NCBI RefSeq assembly: GCF_000230835.1
Contig: NZ_CM001240.1
Coordinates: 3,326,779 to 3,390,778, forward strand
Origin: Clostridium sp. DL-VIII
Lineage (GTDB): Bacteria > Bacillota > Clostridia > Clostridiales > Clostridiaceae
Length of the DNA stretch: 64,000 nucleotides
Direction: 5' to 3'
Both the position numbers and the translations under genes were made by a program. Positions 9,275 through 19,412 of the stretch are shown piece by piece. The notes beneath the pieces are model-generated. The model did not search any database and had not been told where the DNA came from. It saw only the letters and a list, made by a program, of their open reading frames with translations. Within the stretch, counting starts at the first letter, position 1. The number at the start of each line of letters is the position of its first letter.

Positions 9275-9311
9275 AAAAAATAGTCGTTCATATAGAATGG
9301 CTATTTTTTTA
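9275..9311 (+). terminator. Terminator after the M56 gene
   Basis: ATAGTCGTTC pairs with GAATGGCTAT (with G-T wobbles) inside A-rich/T-rich flanks, ending in TTTTTTT. Confidence 0.8.
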
Positions 9312-9440
9312 TGTAAAAATTTCTTACTATTTCTAAAGGAAAAATATAGTATCATATTATTAGAATTTATGGAAAAGTTACAGGAACAGAATAGTCATGG
9401 AGTATGATGGAAAAGATTTATTGTTTTTTAAAATTTTACG

Positions 9441-9467
9441 GGAACATTTTTGTTTTCTGCCCCATCT
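9441..9467 (+). promoter_or_regulatory. Possible ECF-type promoter
   Basis: GGAAC (9441-9445) followed about 16 bp later by CCATCT is a loose match to ECF promoters (GGAAC / CGTC), which often autoregulate sigma operons. The -10 match is poor, so this is tentative. Confidence 0.25.
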
Positions 9468-10008
9468 AATTATTGTAATACTTAGCTAGGTAGTATAAAT
9501 TAAGGAGGAAAAAGATGGAGTTGATATCATTTTTTGATTATAGGAAAAAGTCAACAGTATCTAAAGCGAAGAAAGGCGACAAAGAAGCTTTTTTAGCTCT
9601 TATAGATGAAAATAGATTGAATATTTACAGAGTAGCCAGAGGGATTTTAAAGGATACAGTGGATATTGAAGATGCGATTCAAAACACAATAATAAAATCA
9701 TTTCAAAAGATAAATTCTCTGAAACAAGATGAGTACTTTAGAACTTGGTTGATTAAAATTTTAATTAATGAATGTACACAAATATTAAGAAAAGGTAAGA
9801 GAGTTACTTATTTATCTGAAAATAGCGATACAGAGATCTATAATGATAGTTATGAAAATATTGATTTGACAAAGGCTATAAATTCATTAAGCGAAGAGTT
9901 AAGAGTGACAACAGTACTATTTTATTGTATAGGAAAGTATAAAAATCGCGCTTGCTGAAAGCGCGGTGTAGACTTGCATTAGGAAAATATATGTGGTAAA
10001 TTGATGAA

Positions 10009-11238
10009 ATGATTAAGAGTAAATTAAGAAGAATATTAGAGGAAAATTGGAATGAATTTTATAAAAGATATAAAAACAGAATTAGACCTAGTGTTATTGC
10101 AGAAGTAAAAAAAGTTATGAAATGCAAGGATATAAGTAATGGTTATATTGAATTAAAATGTAAGGAATGTGGCGAAATAAAGAAAGTTGGGTTCACTTGT
10201 AAAAGTAGATTTTGTACATCATGTGGAAAGGTTTATGTTGATAATTGGGTTAATGGAATGCTGGGAAAATTAATAAATGTAAAGCATAGACATATGGTAT
10301 TTACAATACCAGAGGAACTTAGAAATTACTTCGGAAGAGAAAGAGATAGGCTGAAGTTACTTCCGCAATGTGCAGCTAAAGCTGTTACGAGTTGGATGTA
10401 TAAGCAAAATAAAAAAGAAGAATTTATACCTGGAATTATAGCAGTTATACATACTTTTGGACGAGATTTAAAGTGGAATCCCCACGTCCACATGATGGTT
10501 ACAGAAGGTGGAAAGGGCAAGCTAACTACCTGGAGAAATTTTAAATATTTTTCGTATGAAGCATTAAGAAAGAGATGGCAAAAAATATTATTAGATGAAA
10601 TAATAAAAAGAGAAGGAAATAAAGATAGTTTTAAACGATTAAAGAACAAAATATATAAAAATAATAAAGATGGATTTTATGTTCATGCTAAAAATGAAAT
10701 AAAATCAGCAAAGATAGCTGCAAAATATATTGGAAGATATGTTGGACGACCTGCGATAGCAGAATCAAGAATAATTGCGTATGATGGTGAAAGTGTAACA
10801 TTTAAATATAAAAGACATGAAGACAATAAAGAAATAATAGAGAAAGTGTCAGTCTTTGAGTTTATAAAAAAAGTTATAATACATATACCAGACAAGAATT
10901 TTAAAATGGTGAGATATTTTGGACTGTATTCGAGGAGATGTAAGGATAAAGATCAATTTATCAAGATGATAGATAAGAAAATAATACAAATTAAGAAATC
11001 AATAGAAAAGTGGGAATATCGAATTCTTGCGTCTTTTGGGGTAGATCCATGCAAATGTTCTAAATGTGGTGGTAAGATGAGATTTAATGATATAGTGTAT
11101 CCACGATACGGCTCGATGCGAGAATATTTTAAAGATAAATTTATAAGTGAAGGGAAAGAAAAATTAGAAAACATCCTGGAAATATATGCAATTGCAAAAG
11201 GAGTACTATATGGTAAAATAAAGCCGACAACAACATAG
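10009..11238 (+). CDS. IS91-family Y2 (HUH) transposase, copy 2
   Basis: The 409-residue twin of the transposase at 2513, with an intact frame. It has the N-terminal cysteine cluster (CKSRFCTSCG), HUH motif (PHVHMM), Y2 tyrosines (KYIGRYVGR) and late CKCSKCGG. Two amino-acid differences from copy 1 were seen, R to K near residue 205 and P to S near 280. Because both copies are intact and almost identical, the duplication looks recent. Which copy is the parent cannot be told. Confidence 0.9.
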   Translation: MIKSKLRRILEENWNEFYKRYKNRIRPSVIAEVKKVMKCKDISNGYIELKCKECGEIKKVGFTCKSRFCTSCGKVYVDNWVNGMLGKLINVKHRHMVFTIPEELRNYFGRERDRLKLLPQCAAKAVTSWMYKQNKKEEFIPGIIAVIHTFGRDLKWNPHVHMMVTEGGKGKLTTWRNFKYFSYEALRKRWQKILLDEIIKREGNKDSFKRLKNKIYKNNKDGFYVHAKNEIKSAKIAAKYIGRYVGRPAIAESRIIAYDGESVTFKYKRHEDNKEIIEKVSVFEFIKKVIIHIPDKNFKMVRYFGLYSRRCKDKDQFIKMIDKKIIQIKKSIEKWEYRILASFGVDPCKCSKCGGKMRFNDIVYPRYGSMREYFKDKFISEGKEKLENILEIYAIAKGVLYGKIKPTTT

Positions 11239-11253
11239 TTGGAGGGATGTTAA

Positions 11254-11448
11254 GTGAAAGATATAATACCATATAAATGTTTAAATTGTGGAATAACAGA
11301 AAATATACCTAGGGAGGTTGTAGAATACTTTGATGAGATGGATCAAAGTAATATAGATGAACCGCCTTGTTTTTCATGCGAAAAATGTGGCGGAGTTATG
11401 AGACCTAAAGAATACAATGGGGTATATGGCAAAAGTTATAAACTATAA
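11254..11448 (+). CDS. Small zinc-ribbon-like protein carried by the IS, copy 2
   Basis: A 64-residue protein identical to that at 3758, with CLNCG and CFSCEKCGG clusters, a GTG start and a GGAGGG site. It lies between the transposase and the element's terminator. Function unknown. Confidence 0.6.
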   Translation: MKDIIPYKCLNCGITENIPREVVEYFDEMDQSNIDEPPCFSCEKCGGVMRPKEYNGVYGKSYKL

Positions 11449-11456
11449 GAAGAAAA

Positions 11457-11490
11457 CCATAGAGGAACAGCAATCTCTATGGTTTTTAAT
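11457..11490 (+). terminator. Terminator inside IS copy 2
   Basis: Same CCATAGAG / CTCTATGG hairpin with T-tract as in copy 1. It would stop transcription from the sigma promoter before the anti-sigma gene, so the insertion is probably polar. Confidence 0.8.
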
Positions 11491-11660
11491 TTAACTAATA
11501 ATAATTTCTCCGAAGGAGCGTGTCGCAGACACTTTTGTTCTTTTGAGGATATGAGTACTAAAGATATTGCGAAATTGCTGAAAATTTCAGATGGAACAGT
11601 TAGATCTAGACTCACAAGGGCAAGAACAAAACTTAGAGAAATAATTGGTGAGGTGGAGAT

Positions 11661-13067
11661 ATGATAGAATTAAATGATGATTTATTTGATGAGAAAATAA
11701 GAAAAAAGCTAAAGGATGAAATTAACTGTGTACCAAATGATATTAACCAAAAGATTGATAGTACACTTAGCAAAATAAATAAGAAAAGATTTACTATAAA
11801 GAAAGCTTGCTGCATATTGGTAGGCTGTATAGGGGTAACACTATTACTTGGAATGGCCATGCCAACATATGCAAGCAATATTCCTATTATAGGGAATATA
11901 TTTAAAATGTTTAGCAACAAAACTTATGAAAATTATGATCAATATGCTTCAGATTTAAACATAACTAAGGAAAGTAGCGGCTTAAAGATGACCATTAATA
12001 AAGTGGTTTACGATGAAGTTCAATTATCAATATTTTATACTATTGAAAGTGAAAATGAAATACAAGATACTCCAAGGTTTCCAGGAGCAAAATTAAGAAT
12101 AAATGGCAAAGAAACTACTTTTAGTGCAGGTGGAACAGGAAAGTTTATGAATGATAATAAAACCTTTGTGGGTTCTATAGAGTACAATGTGTTAAAACAT
12201 AATTCAATGTCTAAGGAGTTTCAAAATGAACATTTCTTGGGTGGATATGTAGAGATACCAGATAAATTTGTATTAAATTTAGATATAGATGAAATAGGAC
12301 TAGAGAATCCTATTAAAGGAACTTGGAACTTTAATATTCCTGTAAGTAGTGAGAAGGTTAATGGGAAAGTGAATAAGAAGGAATGTAATATAGATTTAAG
12401 CAATATAGTTAGTGGATATCATATAAACAAAATTATTACAACACCACTAAATACAGTGATACAAGGAACACGTATGGATGATGAAGAAAATGCTGATAGA
12501 TTATCTTTTGCTGTATTTGATAATAAAGGAAGATATATTAAAAACAAGTCAGAAGAAGCAGTAGGTGATAAAGATAAAGATGGAAATTATATAATGTATT
12601 TCAGTAATGGTTTTAAAGAAATTTATGATGATACTGATTACCTAACATTTATACCATGGAAATATAAAAATAATGATAGCCATGAAACTGAAAATAATAT
12701 TACTGAAAAACTAAATTTAAAAGGAGAAACAAAGTTATATTCCAGTGAGGGAAAAGAATATATGACTATTACTAAAGTGAATACTGAAGATGGAAAAACA
12801 AAGATTTATTATAAATCAAGATATGGAGTCAATGCAGCACCAATTGAAATAGTAGATAATAAAACTGGTGAAAATATAATCTCATTTAATGAGGATTATA
12901 ATTTTGAAGAACAAAAAGAAGCTACTACTTATAATGCAGATACTGATGAGTATGCAATTACTTGTGATAAGGAAATTAAAGATGGGGACTATTCTGTTAA
13001 AACCATAGATAAATCAAAATCTATCGAAGTTTATGGTGATGAAAAATTCACAATAAAAATTAAATAG
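11661..13067 (+). CDS. DUF4179-type anti-sigma factor / membrane protein
   Basis: A 468-residue protein with a short cytoplasmic N-terminus (~1-45), one transmembrane helix (~46-68, CCILVGCIGVTLLLGMAM) and a large extracellular part rich in beta-structure-type sequence. This architecture and the DUF4179-like TYASNIPIIGNIF segment match anti-sigma factors encoded next to ECF sigma genes. Its ATG overlaps the sigma stop codon (ATGA), so the pair was translationally coupled. With the sigma gene split by an IS, it is now an orphan regulator whose expression is probably reduced. The signal it senses is unknown. Confidence 0.75.
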   Translation: MIELNDDLFDEKIRKKLKDEINCVPNDINQKIDSTLSKINKKRFTIKKACCILVGCIGVTLLLGMAMPTYASNIPIIGNIFKMFSNKTYENYDQYASDLNITKESSGLKMTINKVVYDEVQLSIFYTIESENEIQDTPRFPGAKLRINGKETTFSAGGTGKFMNDNKTFVGSIEYNVLKHNSMSKEFQNEHFLGGYVEIPDKFVLNLDIDEIGLENPIKGTWNFNIPVSSEKVNGKVNKKECNIDLSNIVSGYHINKIITTPLNTVIQGTRMDDEENADRLSFAVFDNKGRYIKNKSEEAVGDKDKDGNYIMYFSNGFKEIYDDTDYLTFIPWKYKNNDSHETENNITEKLNLKGETKLYSSEGKEYMTITKVNTEDGKTKIYYKSRYGVNAAPIEIVDNKTGENIISFNEDYNFEEQKEATTYNADTDEYAITCDKEIKDGDYSVKTIDKSKSIEVYGDEKFTIKIK

Positions 13068-13180
13068 TAGATTATATATTTTTTACAAAAATAATTCTTC
13101 ATAATAATTCAAAATATTGCAAGAATTTTAGCCGTAATTGTGAATTGTAAAATGTGCATTGTGAATTGAAACTATATTTT

Positions 13181-13226
13181 TGAAGGTGCCTCTTAGGCTT
13201 ATAGAAGAGGCACCTTCATTTTTTTA
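13181..13226 (+). terminator. Strong terminator after the anti-sigma gene
   Basis: A perfect 14-bp stem, TGAAGGTGCCTCTT / AAGAGGCACCTTCA, with a 10-nt loop and a run of T. Confidence 0.9.
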
Positions 13227-13459
13227 GAGATAGGAGATTTAGGATTGCCGTGGATATTACTTATTATATTTTAATAAAATATCAAAATAATTGGACTCTT
13301 TATGGCAAATCATTTAAAATTGATATAAGAAAATATAGGTTTATTTTTATTAGTGTGTGTTTTAGGGCTTACTTAAGGATAAAAGAAAATAACATAAATT
13401 TTTTGATACTAATAAAAACCTATTAGACTATATATAAAACAATTTGGGGAGGAAACTTG
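13227..13459 (+). promoter_or_regulatory. metH leader with long-range inverted repeat
   Basis: The leader contains ATAGGTTT...TTATTAGT (13335-13354), complementary to 13408-13423 apart from a 4-nt bulge. I looked for S-box (SAM), cobalamin and T-box landmarks, which might be expected for metH, and found none. There is no T-tract after the right arm, so it is not an obvious attenuator. A GGGGAGG site precedes ATG 13460 by 7 nt. Confidence 0.35.
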
Positions 13460-16400
13460 ATGAATTTACAAATTAAAGAGTTATTAGAAAAAAGAATACT
13501 AGTACTAGATGGGGCTATGGGAACTTGTATTCAAAATTATAAATTAGAAGAAAAAGATTATAGAGGGAATCTAAACATCTCTTGTAATCAAAAAGGAAAT
13601 AATGATATTTTAAATCTCACTAATCCTAATATAATAAGAGAAATTCATGAAGCCTATTTGGAGTCTGGTGCAGATATAATTGAAACTAACACATTTAATA
13701 GTACTAGTATATCTCAAAAAGACTACGAAATGGAAGATAAAATATATGAACTTAATTTTGAAGGTGCAAAGATTGCAAAAGAAGCTGCAGATAAATTTAC
13801 AGCAGAAAATCCAGATAAACCTCGTTTTGTAGCAGGATCACTTGGGCCTACAAATAAAACTGCTTCTTTATCTCCAGATGTTGAAAATCCAGGCTATAGA
13901 AATATAAGCTTTGATGAATTGAAGGAAGCATATAAAGATCAGGTTTTAGGGCTTATTGATGGAGGAGTAGATTTAATTCTTATAGAAACAATTTTTGATG
14001 CATTAAATGCAAGGGCTGCGCTTATGGGAGCGAAGTCTGCATTTTTAGAGAAAGGCAAGGAGTTACCTGTAATAATCTCTGGGACTATTGCAGATAAAAG
14101 CGGAAGAATTCTTTCAGGGCAGACTTTAGAAGCATTTGTAAATACTATGGTAGATGAGAGTATAATTGCAATAGGTTTAAATTGTTCTTTTGGAGCAAAA
14201 GATTTAATACCATTTGTAAAATATCTTTCAAAAACTCAAAATAGATTTATAAGCATGTATCCAAATGCAGGACTTCCAAATTCTTTTGGTGAATATGATG
14301 AAAAACCAGAAGATACAGCTGCTTTAATAAAAGGCTTAGCAGAGGATGGATGTCTAAATATTGTCGGTGGTTGTTGTGGTACAACGCCAGATCATATAAA
14401 AGCAATAAGTGAAGCAATAAAGGATATACCACCAAGAAAGATACCTGATGTTGAGAAGGAAACAGTTTATTGCGGTTTAGAAGCTCTTAGAGCAAACAAG
14501 GAAAATAATTTTATAAATATTGGTGAAAGAACAAATGTTGCAGGATCGGCGAAATTTGCAAGATTAATAAGAGAGAAAAATTACGAGGAAGCTTTATCTA
14601 TCGCAAAAGATCAGGTTCAAAATGGAGCTCAAGTAGTAGACATAAACTTTGATGATGCTCTTTTAGAGGCAAAAGAGGAGATGGATAATTTTCTTAAACT
14701 TTTAGCAGGTGAACCTGAAATTTCTAAAGTGCCAGTAATGATAGATTCCTCTAAGTTTGAGGTTCTTGTAACTGGACTTAAAGCACTTCAAGGAAAACCA
14801 ATAGTAAATTCCATAAGTCTTAAAGTAGGAGAAGAGGAATTTAAAAGACAGGCTAAAGTTATAAAAGACTTTGGAGCAGCAGCTGTTGTCATGGCTTTTG
14901 ATGAAAATGGGCAGGCAGATTCTTATGAGAAAAAGATAAGCATTTGTAAAAGAGCTTATGATATTTTAGTAAACGAAGTTAAATTTCCTCCAGAAAATAT
15001 AGTTTTTGATCCTAATATTCTAACAATTGCAACAGGAATAGAAGAACATAATAATTATGCCGTGGACTTTATTAATGCAACTAAGTGGATAAAAGAAAAT
15101 TTACCTTATGCAAAAGTAAGCGGTGGTGTAAGTAATCTTTCCTTTGCCTTTAGAGGTAACAATGTAATCAGGGAAGCTATGCATTCAGTGTTCTTATATC
15201 ATGCAATTAAAGCTGGAATGGATATGGGCATCGTAAACCCTGGAATGATACAGATTTATGATGAAATTGATGAAGCGTTACTTGAAAAAGTAGAAGCAGT
15301 TATCTTTAATAAGAGTGAAAATGCAGCAGAGGAGCTTTTGGAATTTGCAGCAACCTACAACAAAGCTGAGAGCAAAGCAGAAGAGAGCAAAGAAGCTTGG
15401 AGAAACGAAAATGTTAAAGAGAGATTAAAAACTGCCTTAGTAAAAGGTATAGATAAATATATTAAAGAGGATGTTGAAGAAGTAAGAACAGAATATAGCA
15501 AATCTTTAGAGGTAATAGAAGGACCTCTTATGGATGGTATGAATGAAGTAGGCAAACTTTTTGGTGACGGAAAGATGTTTTTACCTCAGGTTGTAAAAAG
15601 TGCAAGAGTTATGAAGAAGGCTGTTGAAGTTTTAATGCCATATCTAGAAGAAGAAAAAAGCAGCAGTGGAAGTGTTAGTGCAGGAAAAATAGTTTTTGCA
15701 ACTGTAAAAGGTGATGTTCATGATATAGGTAAAAATATTGTATCAGTGGTACTTTCTTGCAATAACTTTGAAGTCATCGACCTTGGAGTAATGGTACCTA
15801 CAGAAGTTATTTTAGAAACAGCTAAAAATGAAAATGCAGATATTATAGCCTTAAGCGGCCTTATAACTCCTTCTCTAGAAGAAATGGCAACTGTCGCTGA
15901 AGAGATGGAAAAGCAGGGCTTTAAAATTCCACTAATGGTTGGTGGAGCAACAACCTCGAGAGCTCATACTGCAATTAAAATTGCACCAAAATACTCAGGT
16001 GGAGTAATTCATACAACCGATGCATCAAAAGCTGTTGAGGCCGCGAAATATCTTTTAAATAAAGATAAAAAAGCCGAATATCTTAAAGCTTTAGAAGCAG
16101 AATATGAAAAAATAAGAGAACTTTTCAACAAAGTGCCTAGAAAATTCATTCCATTAGATTATGCAAGAAAAAATAACTTAAAGATAGAGTGGGATAAGGA
16201 ACAAATAGATAAACCTAAGATGCTAGGAATAAAGAAATTCATAGATTTTCCTATAGGAAAATTAAGAAAGTATATAGATTGGAGCTTTTTCTTCATAGGC
16301 TGGGATATGGGAATGCCATATCCACAAATACTTGAAGATCCCAAATACGGTGAAGAAGCTAAAAAATTATTAGCTGATGCTGAAAAGATGCTTGATAAAA

Positions 16401-17101
16401 TAGAAAGTGAAAATATCCTAAAAGCAAATGCAGCTTTTGGTATTTTTGAAGCTAATTCTGTAGGTGATAATATTGAAGTTTATAATAACTCAGAGGTAAC
16501 CACTTTTAATCTTCTTAGACAACAAGAGGAGAAAAAAGATAACACGTACCTTTGTTTATCAGATTATATAGCACCAAAGAATAGTGAAATAAAAGATTAT
16601 ATAGGTGCCTTCATTACTACAGGTGGAGTAGGAGCAAAGGAATACGCAGATAAACTTAAAGCTTCTGGTGATGATTACAGTGCAACAATGGTAATATTGC
16701 TTGCAGACAGACTTGCAGAAGCCCTTGCAGAATATATTCATGAAAAAGTAAGAAAAGAATTTTGGGCATATTCAAAAGAGGAAAACTTATTAATGGAAGA
16801 TATCTTTAAAGGTAATTATAGAGGAATAAGACCAGCAATAGGTTATCCTTCCCTTAGAGATCATTCAGAGAAGGTAAAACTATTTAATCTTCTTGATAAA
16901 GAGGTAGAGTTAAAAGTAGAACTTACGGATAGTTATATGATGTCCCCAACAGCAAGCACCTGCGGCCTTTATTTTGGAAATAAGAATGCTAAGTATTTTG
17001 ACATTAATAAAATTGATGAAGATCAGTTTGAAGATTATGTTAAGAGGAATGGCAGGGATAAGGGTGAACTTAGAAAGCTTATGTATACACTTATAGATTA
17101 A
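13460..17101 (+). CDS. metH: Cobalamin-dependent methionine synthase
   Basis: Transfers a methyl group from 5-methyltetrahydrofolate to homocysteine via methylcobalamin. At 1213 residues it has all four modules. The homocysteine domain (~1-320) has zinc cysteines in GLNCSFGA (~241) and GGCCGTTP (~304-305). The pterin domain (~345-610) begins [16 protein letters not shown]. The B12 domain has the cobalt-ligand motif [10 protein letters not shown] (His ~754). The C-terminal reactivation domain (~900-1213) ends [17 protein letters not shown] 13460 is preferred over TTG 13457 from spacing to GGGGAGG. The gene is monocistronic between two terminators. The reactivation domain implies SAM- and flavodoxin-dependent repair. 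Confidence 0.96.
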   Translation: MNLQIKELLEKRILVLDGAMGTCIQNYKLEEKDYRGNLNISCNQKGNNDILNLTNPNIIREIHEAYLESGADIIETNTFNSTSISQKDYEMEDKIYELNFEGAKIAKEAADKFTAENPDKPRFVAGSLGPTNKTASLSPDVENPGYRNISFDELKEAYKDQVLGLIDGGVDLILIETIFDALNARAALMGAKSAFLEKGKELPVIISGTIADKSGRILSGQTLEAFVNTMVDESIIAIGLNCSFGAKDLIPFVKYLSKTQNRFISMYPNAGLPNSFGEYDEKPEDTAALIKGLAEDGCLNIVGGCCGTTPDHIKAISEAIKDIPPRKIPDVEKETVYCGLEALRANKENNFINIGERTNVAGSAKFARLIREKNYEEALSIAKDQVQNGAQVVDINFDDALLEAKEEMDNFLKLLAGEPEISKVPVMIDSSKFEVLVTGLKALQGKPIVNSISLKVGEEEFKRQAKVIKDFGAAAVVMAFDENGQADSYEKKISICKRAYDILVNEVKFPPENIVFDPNILTIATGIEEHNNYAVDFINATKWIKENLPYAKVSGGVSNLSFAFRGNNVIREAMHSVFLYHAIKAGMDMGIVNPGMIQIYDEIDEALLEKVEAVIFNKSENAAEELLEFAATYNKAESKAEESKEAWRNENVKERLKTALVKGIDKYIKEDVEEVRTEYSKSLEVIEGPLMDGMNEVGKLFGDGKMFLPQVVKSARVMKKAVEVLMPYLEEEKSSSGSVSAGKIVFATVKGDVHDIGKNIVSVVLSCNNFEVIDLGVMVPTEVILETAKNENADIIALSGLITPSLEEMATVAEEMEKQGFKIPLMVGGATTSRAHTAIKIAPKYSGGVIHTTDASKAVEAAKYLLNKDKKAEYLKALEAEYEKIRELFNKVPRKFIPLDYARKNNLKIEWDKEQIDKPKMLGIKKFIDFPIGKLRKYIDWSFFFIGWDMGMPYPQILEDPKYGEEAKKLLADAEKMLDKIESENILKANAAFGIFEANSVGDNIEVYNNSEVTTFNLLRQQEEKKDNTYLCLSDYIAPKNSEIKDYIGAFITTGGVGAKEYADKLKASGDDYSATMVILLADRLAEALAEYIHEKVRKEFWAYSKEENLLMEDIFKGNYRGIRPAIGYPSLRDHSEKVKLFNLLDKEVELKVELTDSYMMSPTASTCGLYFGNKNAKYFDINKIDEDQFEDYVKRNGRDKGELRKLMYTLID

Positions 17102-17192
17102 ATATCTTGAGTTAATAATATTAGATAGATTATTCAAAGCGAATCTAAACATTTTTCCTAATTTAGAAAGTTAAATTTTCTTATATCAACAA

Positions 17193-17240
17193 GCCCTACA
17201 AAAATCTAAAAGTTGGATTTTTGTGGGGCCTTTTTTATTT
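17193..17240 (+). terminator. Terminator after metH
   Basis: GCCCTACAAAAATC pairs with GATTTTTGTGGGGC (G-T wobbles), followed by CTTTTTTATTT. The stem and loop resemble the hairpins at 2079, 29291 and 31794. Confidence 0.85.
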
Positions 17241-17545
17241 AATTACATCTTTTTTAAAATAATGATTTTATTTAATTAATATATGAAAATACATTATTTA
17301 CAACAAATGATAAAATATGCAACTTGATTGTGATATAATTTTTAGAATAATTGATGTTATGATATTGTGTGATTTATTTAATTCATAATTTATTTTAGAT
17401 GATATAATGTGGAAAAAGTAATTCTAATGTTCTCAAAATTATTTTTGGAAAATTAACTTCTAAATGTGGAATGCTATAAGTTCTCAAAGGATAATTATTG
17501 AATTTTACGATAAATGTAGAATTTGAGTTTATGGGGTGTATAGGA
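17241..17545. other. Leader region of the two-component operon
   Basis: About 300 bp of AT-rich DNA with scattered -10-like TATAAT elements (for example near 17335) but no -35 I would defend. No RNA element was recognised. Part of its 3' end (from TTG 17498) could be coding if the kinase starts upstream. Confidence 0.35.
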
Positions 17546-19354
17546 ATGTTGATTAAAAAACTAAATAAAAAATTATCTGATGGTAAAATTGGACTGATAA
17601 TAGCTTTGTTTTATTTTGTACTTATTGTGGCTTCGACTTTTGTAAGTAGTTTTTTTTATGAAAAAATATATTTAAATATTACACAGAAAAAAGTCAGTGA
17701 AGTGTCTGTTCAAACATTAAATTCTATACAGACAAATATTAATTTGATGATTAATAATGCAGACAGTCTGTCTAAAATGGTTTTATCCAATAGTGATTTG
17801 CAAAAGCTTTTAAGGCAAGGTGGTATGTATGAGGATTTAAATGCACAGGCTAAGGTAAGTTCATACTTGTATAAATTTATTCAGTCCGTGCCTTATGTAA
17901 GTTCAGTGTATATTTTAGATAATTCTAGCAATGTCTATTCGGTAGGAGCAGATGTATTACCAAGTCTTTCAGCTTATAAAATTATTAACGCAGAATGGTA
18001 TAAACGTGTAATGGAAAAAAACGGGGGATTTATACTGGAATTAAATGGAGGAGGGGTAACCTTTGAAAATAGTCAAGATAACTATGTTTCTTTGATACGT
18101 CTAGTAAGAGATATGGATAATGTAGATAAGTTAGGCGTTTTAGTAATTAATATTCCACAAAAATCATTTAAACAGGTTTTTGATAATATCTCTAGTGATG
18201 TTGAAACTAATATAACCGTATTAGATGAAAAAAATCAGAAAATTACATCATTAAAAAGCGTAAATAATAAAGAGGGAAGTGTACAAGGGAATATAAATAT
18301 AGATAATGAAATGATAAGAGCAGGTGATGAGTTTGTAGGTAAGGATATAGGGTATAAGATGAAAAAAATAGATAAAACAGAATATCTTATTAGTTACAGC
18401 TCTAAAAATGATTATAATTGGAAATTTGTAAGTGTTATTCCTTTTACTAAACTTTATAAAGAAAATATGACTATGATATTTATAGGTTTTATAGTTATAT
18501 TGTTTAATGGAATTATCCTATTTGTTTGTTCTATTGGTATATCTAGAATTTTTACTATGCCTATTGGATATTTACTGAATTCTATGAAAGATATAGAAAA
18601 AGGCGTATTCAATGAGGTACATATTAAGGCTTATGGTTATGAACTGAAGAAACTTTGCAGCGGCTATAACATAATGATAGCAGAAATAAAAAAGCTTATT
18701 GTTCACGTTATAGAAGAACAAAAGACAATCAGAAAAGCAGAACTGTATACGTTTCAAGCTCAGATTAAACCTCATTTTTTATATAATACGTTAGATTCAA
18801 TTAATTCACTGGCTCTTTCAGGCTGCAATAAAGAGGTAAGCGAATTAGTAGAAGCTTTAGGTAATTATTATAGGACAAGCGTTAGCAAAGGCAAGGAAAT
18901 TATAACCATTAGAGAAGAAATAGAAATGGTTAAAAACTATCTCAAAATTCAAAAGATAAGATATCCAGATTTATTCAAAGCAGAATATTTAATTGAAGCA
19001 AGCTGCCTAGATTATAAGATTCCTAAGCTTATTTTGCAGCCACTTGTTGAAAATGCACTATATCATGGAATTAGAGAAAATGGGAAAAATGGAACTATCA
19101 AAATTAGTGTTCATAGGAACAATGGAATTGTTATTATATCAGTAGAAGATGATGGTGCTGGAATGAGTGAGAAGCAAATAGAAGATATTATAAGCAATAA
19201 TAATAAAAGTATTAAGGAAAGCTTTGGACTTAGGGGAACTTTTGAAAGAATTAGAATTTTTTATGGGGATGATGAAGCGTGCAAAATTGAAAGCAAGTTC
19301 GGGGGAGGCACAAAAATTTTATTGTATATAAACATCGAGCACAAAGACTATTGA
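17546..19354 (+). CDS. Sensor histidine kinase, YesM/LytS type
   Basis: Membrane kinase that phosphorylates the response regulator encoded 58 bp downstream. It has a transmembrane helix near the N-terminus, an extracellular sensor region of ~270 residues, a second helix (~312-335), a HAMP linker, the histidine-phosphoacceptor box (FQAQIKPHFLYNTLDSINSL) and a C-terminal ATPase domain (LVENALYHGIRENG, DDGAGM). The start is uncertain: ATG 17546 has GGGGTG 7 nt upstream, while TTG 17498 and ATG 17531 would lengthen the cytoplasmic tail. I used 17546, giving 602 residues. The YesM/YesN class usually controls an adjacent sugar ABC transporter, exactly the context here. Confidence 0.9.
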   Translation: MLIKKLNKKLSDGKIGLIIALFYFVLIVASTFVSSFFYEKIYLNITQKKVSEVSVQTLNSIQTNINLMINNADSLSKMVLSNSDLQKLLRQGGMYEDLNAQAKVSSYLYKFIQSVPYVSSVYILDNSSNVYSVGADVLPSLSAYKIINAEWYKRVMEKNGGFILELNGGGVTFENSQDNYVSLIRLVRDMDNVDKLGVLVINIPQKSFKQVFDNISSDVETNITVLDEKNQKITSLKSVNNKEGSVQGNINIDNEMIRAGDEFVGKDIGYKMKKIDKTEYLISYSSKNDYNWKFVSVIPFTKLYKENMTMIFIGFIVILFNGIILFVCSIGISRIFTMPIGYLLNSMKDIEKGVFNEVHIKAYGYELKKLCSGYNIMIAEIKKLIVHVIEEQKTIRKAELYTFQAQIKPHFLYNTLDSINSLALSGCNKEVSELVEALGNYYRTSVSKGKEIITIREEIEMVKNYLKIQKIRYPDLFKAEYLIEASCLDYKIPKLILQPLVENALYHGIRENGKNGTIKISVHRNNGIVIISVEDDGAGMSEKQIEDIISNNNKSIKESFGLRGTFERIRIFYGDDEACKIESKFGGGTKILLYINIEHKDY

Positions 19355-19412
19355 AGTCTGAAAGAAATAATTTCATAATGCTTTATGCTTCAAGAAAGGA
19401 ATGGTTATAAAA

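Larger units (their letters stand above)
9921..11536 (+). mobile_element. IS91-family insertion sequence, copy 2
   Basis: A 1616-bp element, the same length as copy 1 and about 99.5% identical by eye. It is inserted in the sigma factor gene, with GTTC (11537-11540) directly outside its right end. The left limit was chosen so that excision restores the sigma frame and normal length; sliding it by 3 or 6 bp would also keep the frame. There is no target duplication, as expected for this family. It is in the same orientation as copy 1. Confidence 0.9.
9515..11664 (+). pseudogene. ECF sigma factor gene split by IS91-type element
   Basis: Encoded in two parts: 9515-9920 and 11537-11664. The first carries sigma region 2 (DIEDAIQNTIIKSFQKI) and the linker up to LSEELRVTTVL. 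The second carries region 4 (FEDMSTKDIAKLLKISDGTV). Joining the parts across the 1616-bp element restores one frame of 177 residues, the normal ECF length. The interrupted gene itself would yield a product that reads into the IS and stops at 9958, lacking region 4. An ATGA overlap joins the 3' part to the DUF4179 anti-sigma gene. The start ATG 9515 has AAGGAGG with good spacing. Loss of function is inferred; a region 2-only fragment is unlikely to work. Confidence 0.88.

Noticed and set aside
13227..13459. Cobalamin or SAM riboswitch upstream of metH
   Set aside because: None of the conserved boxes could be found by eye; only an unrelated stem is present.
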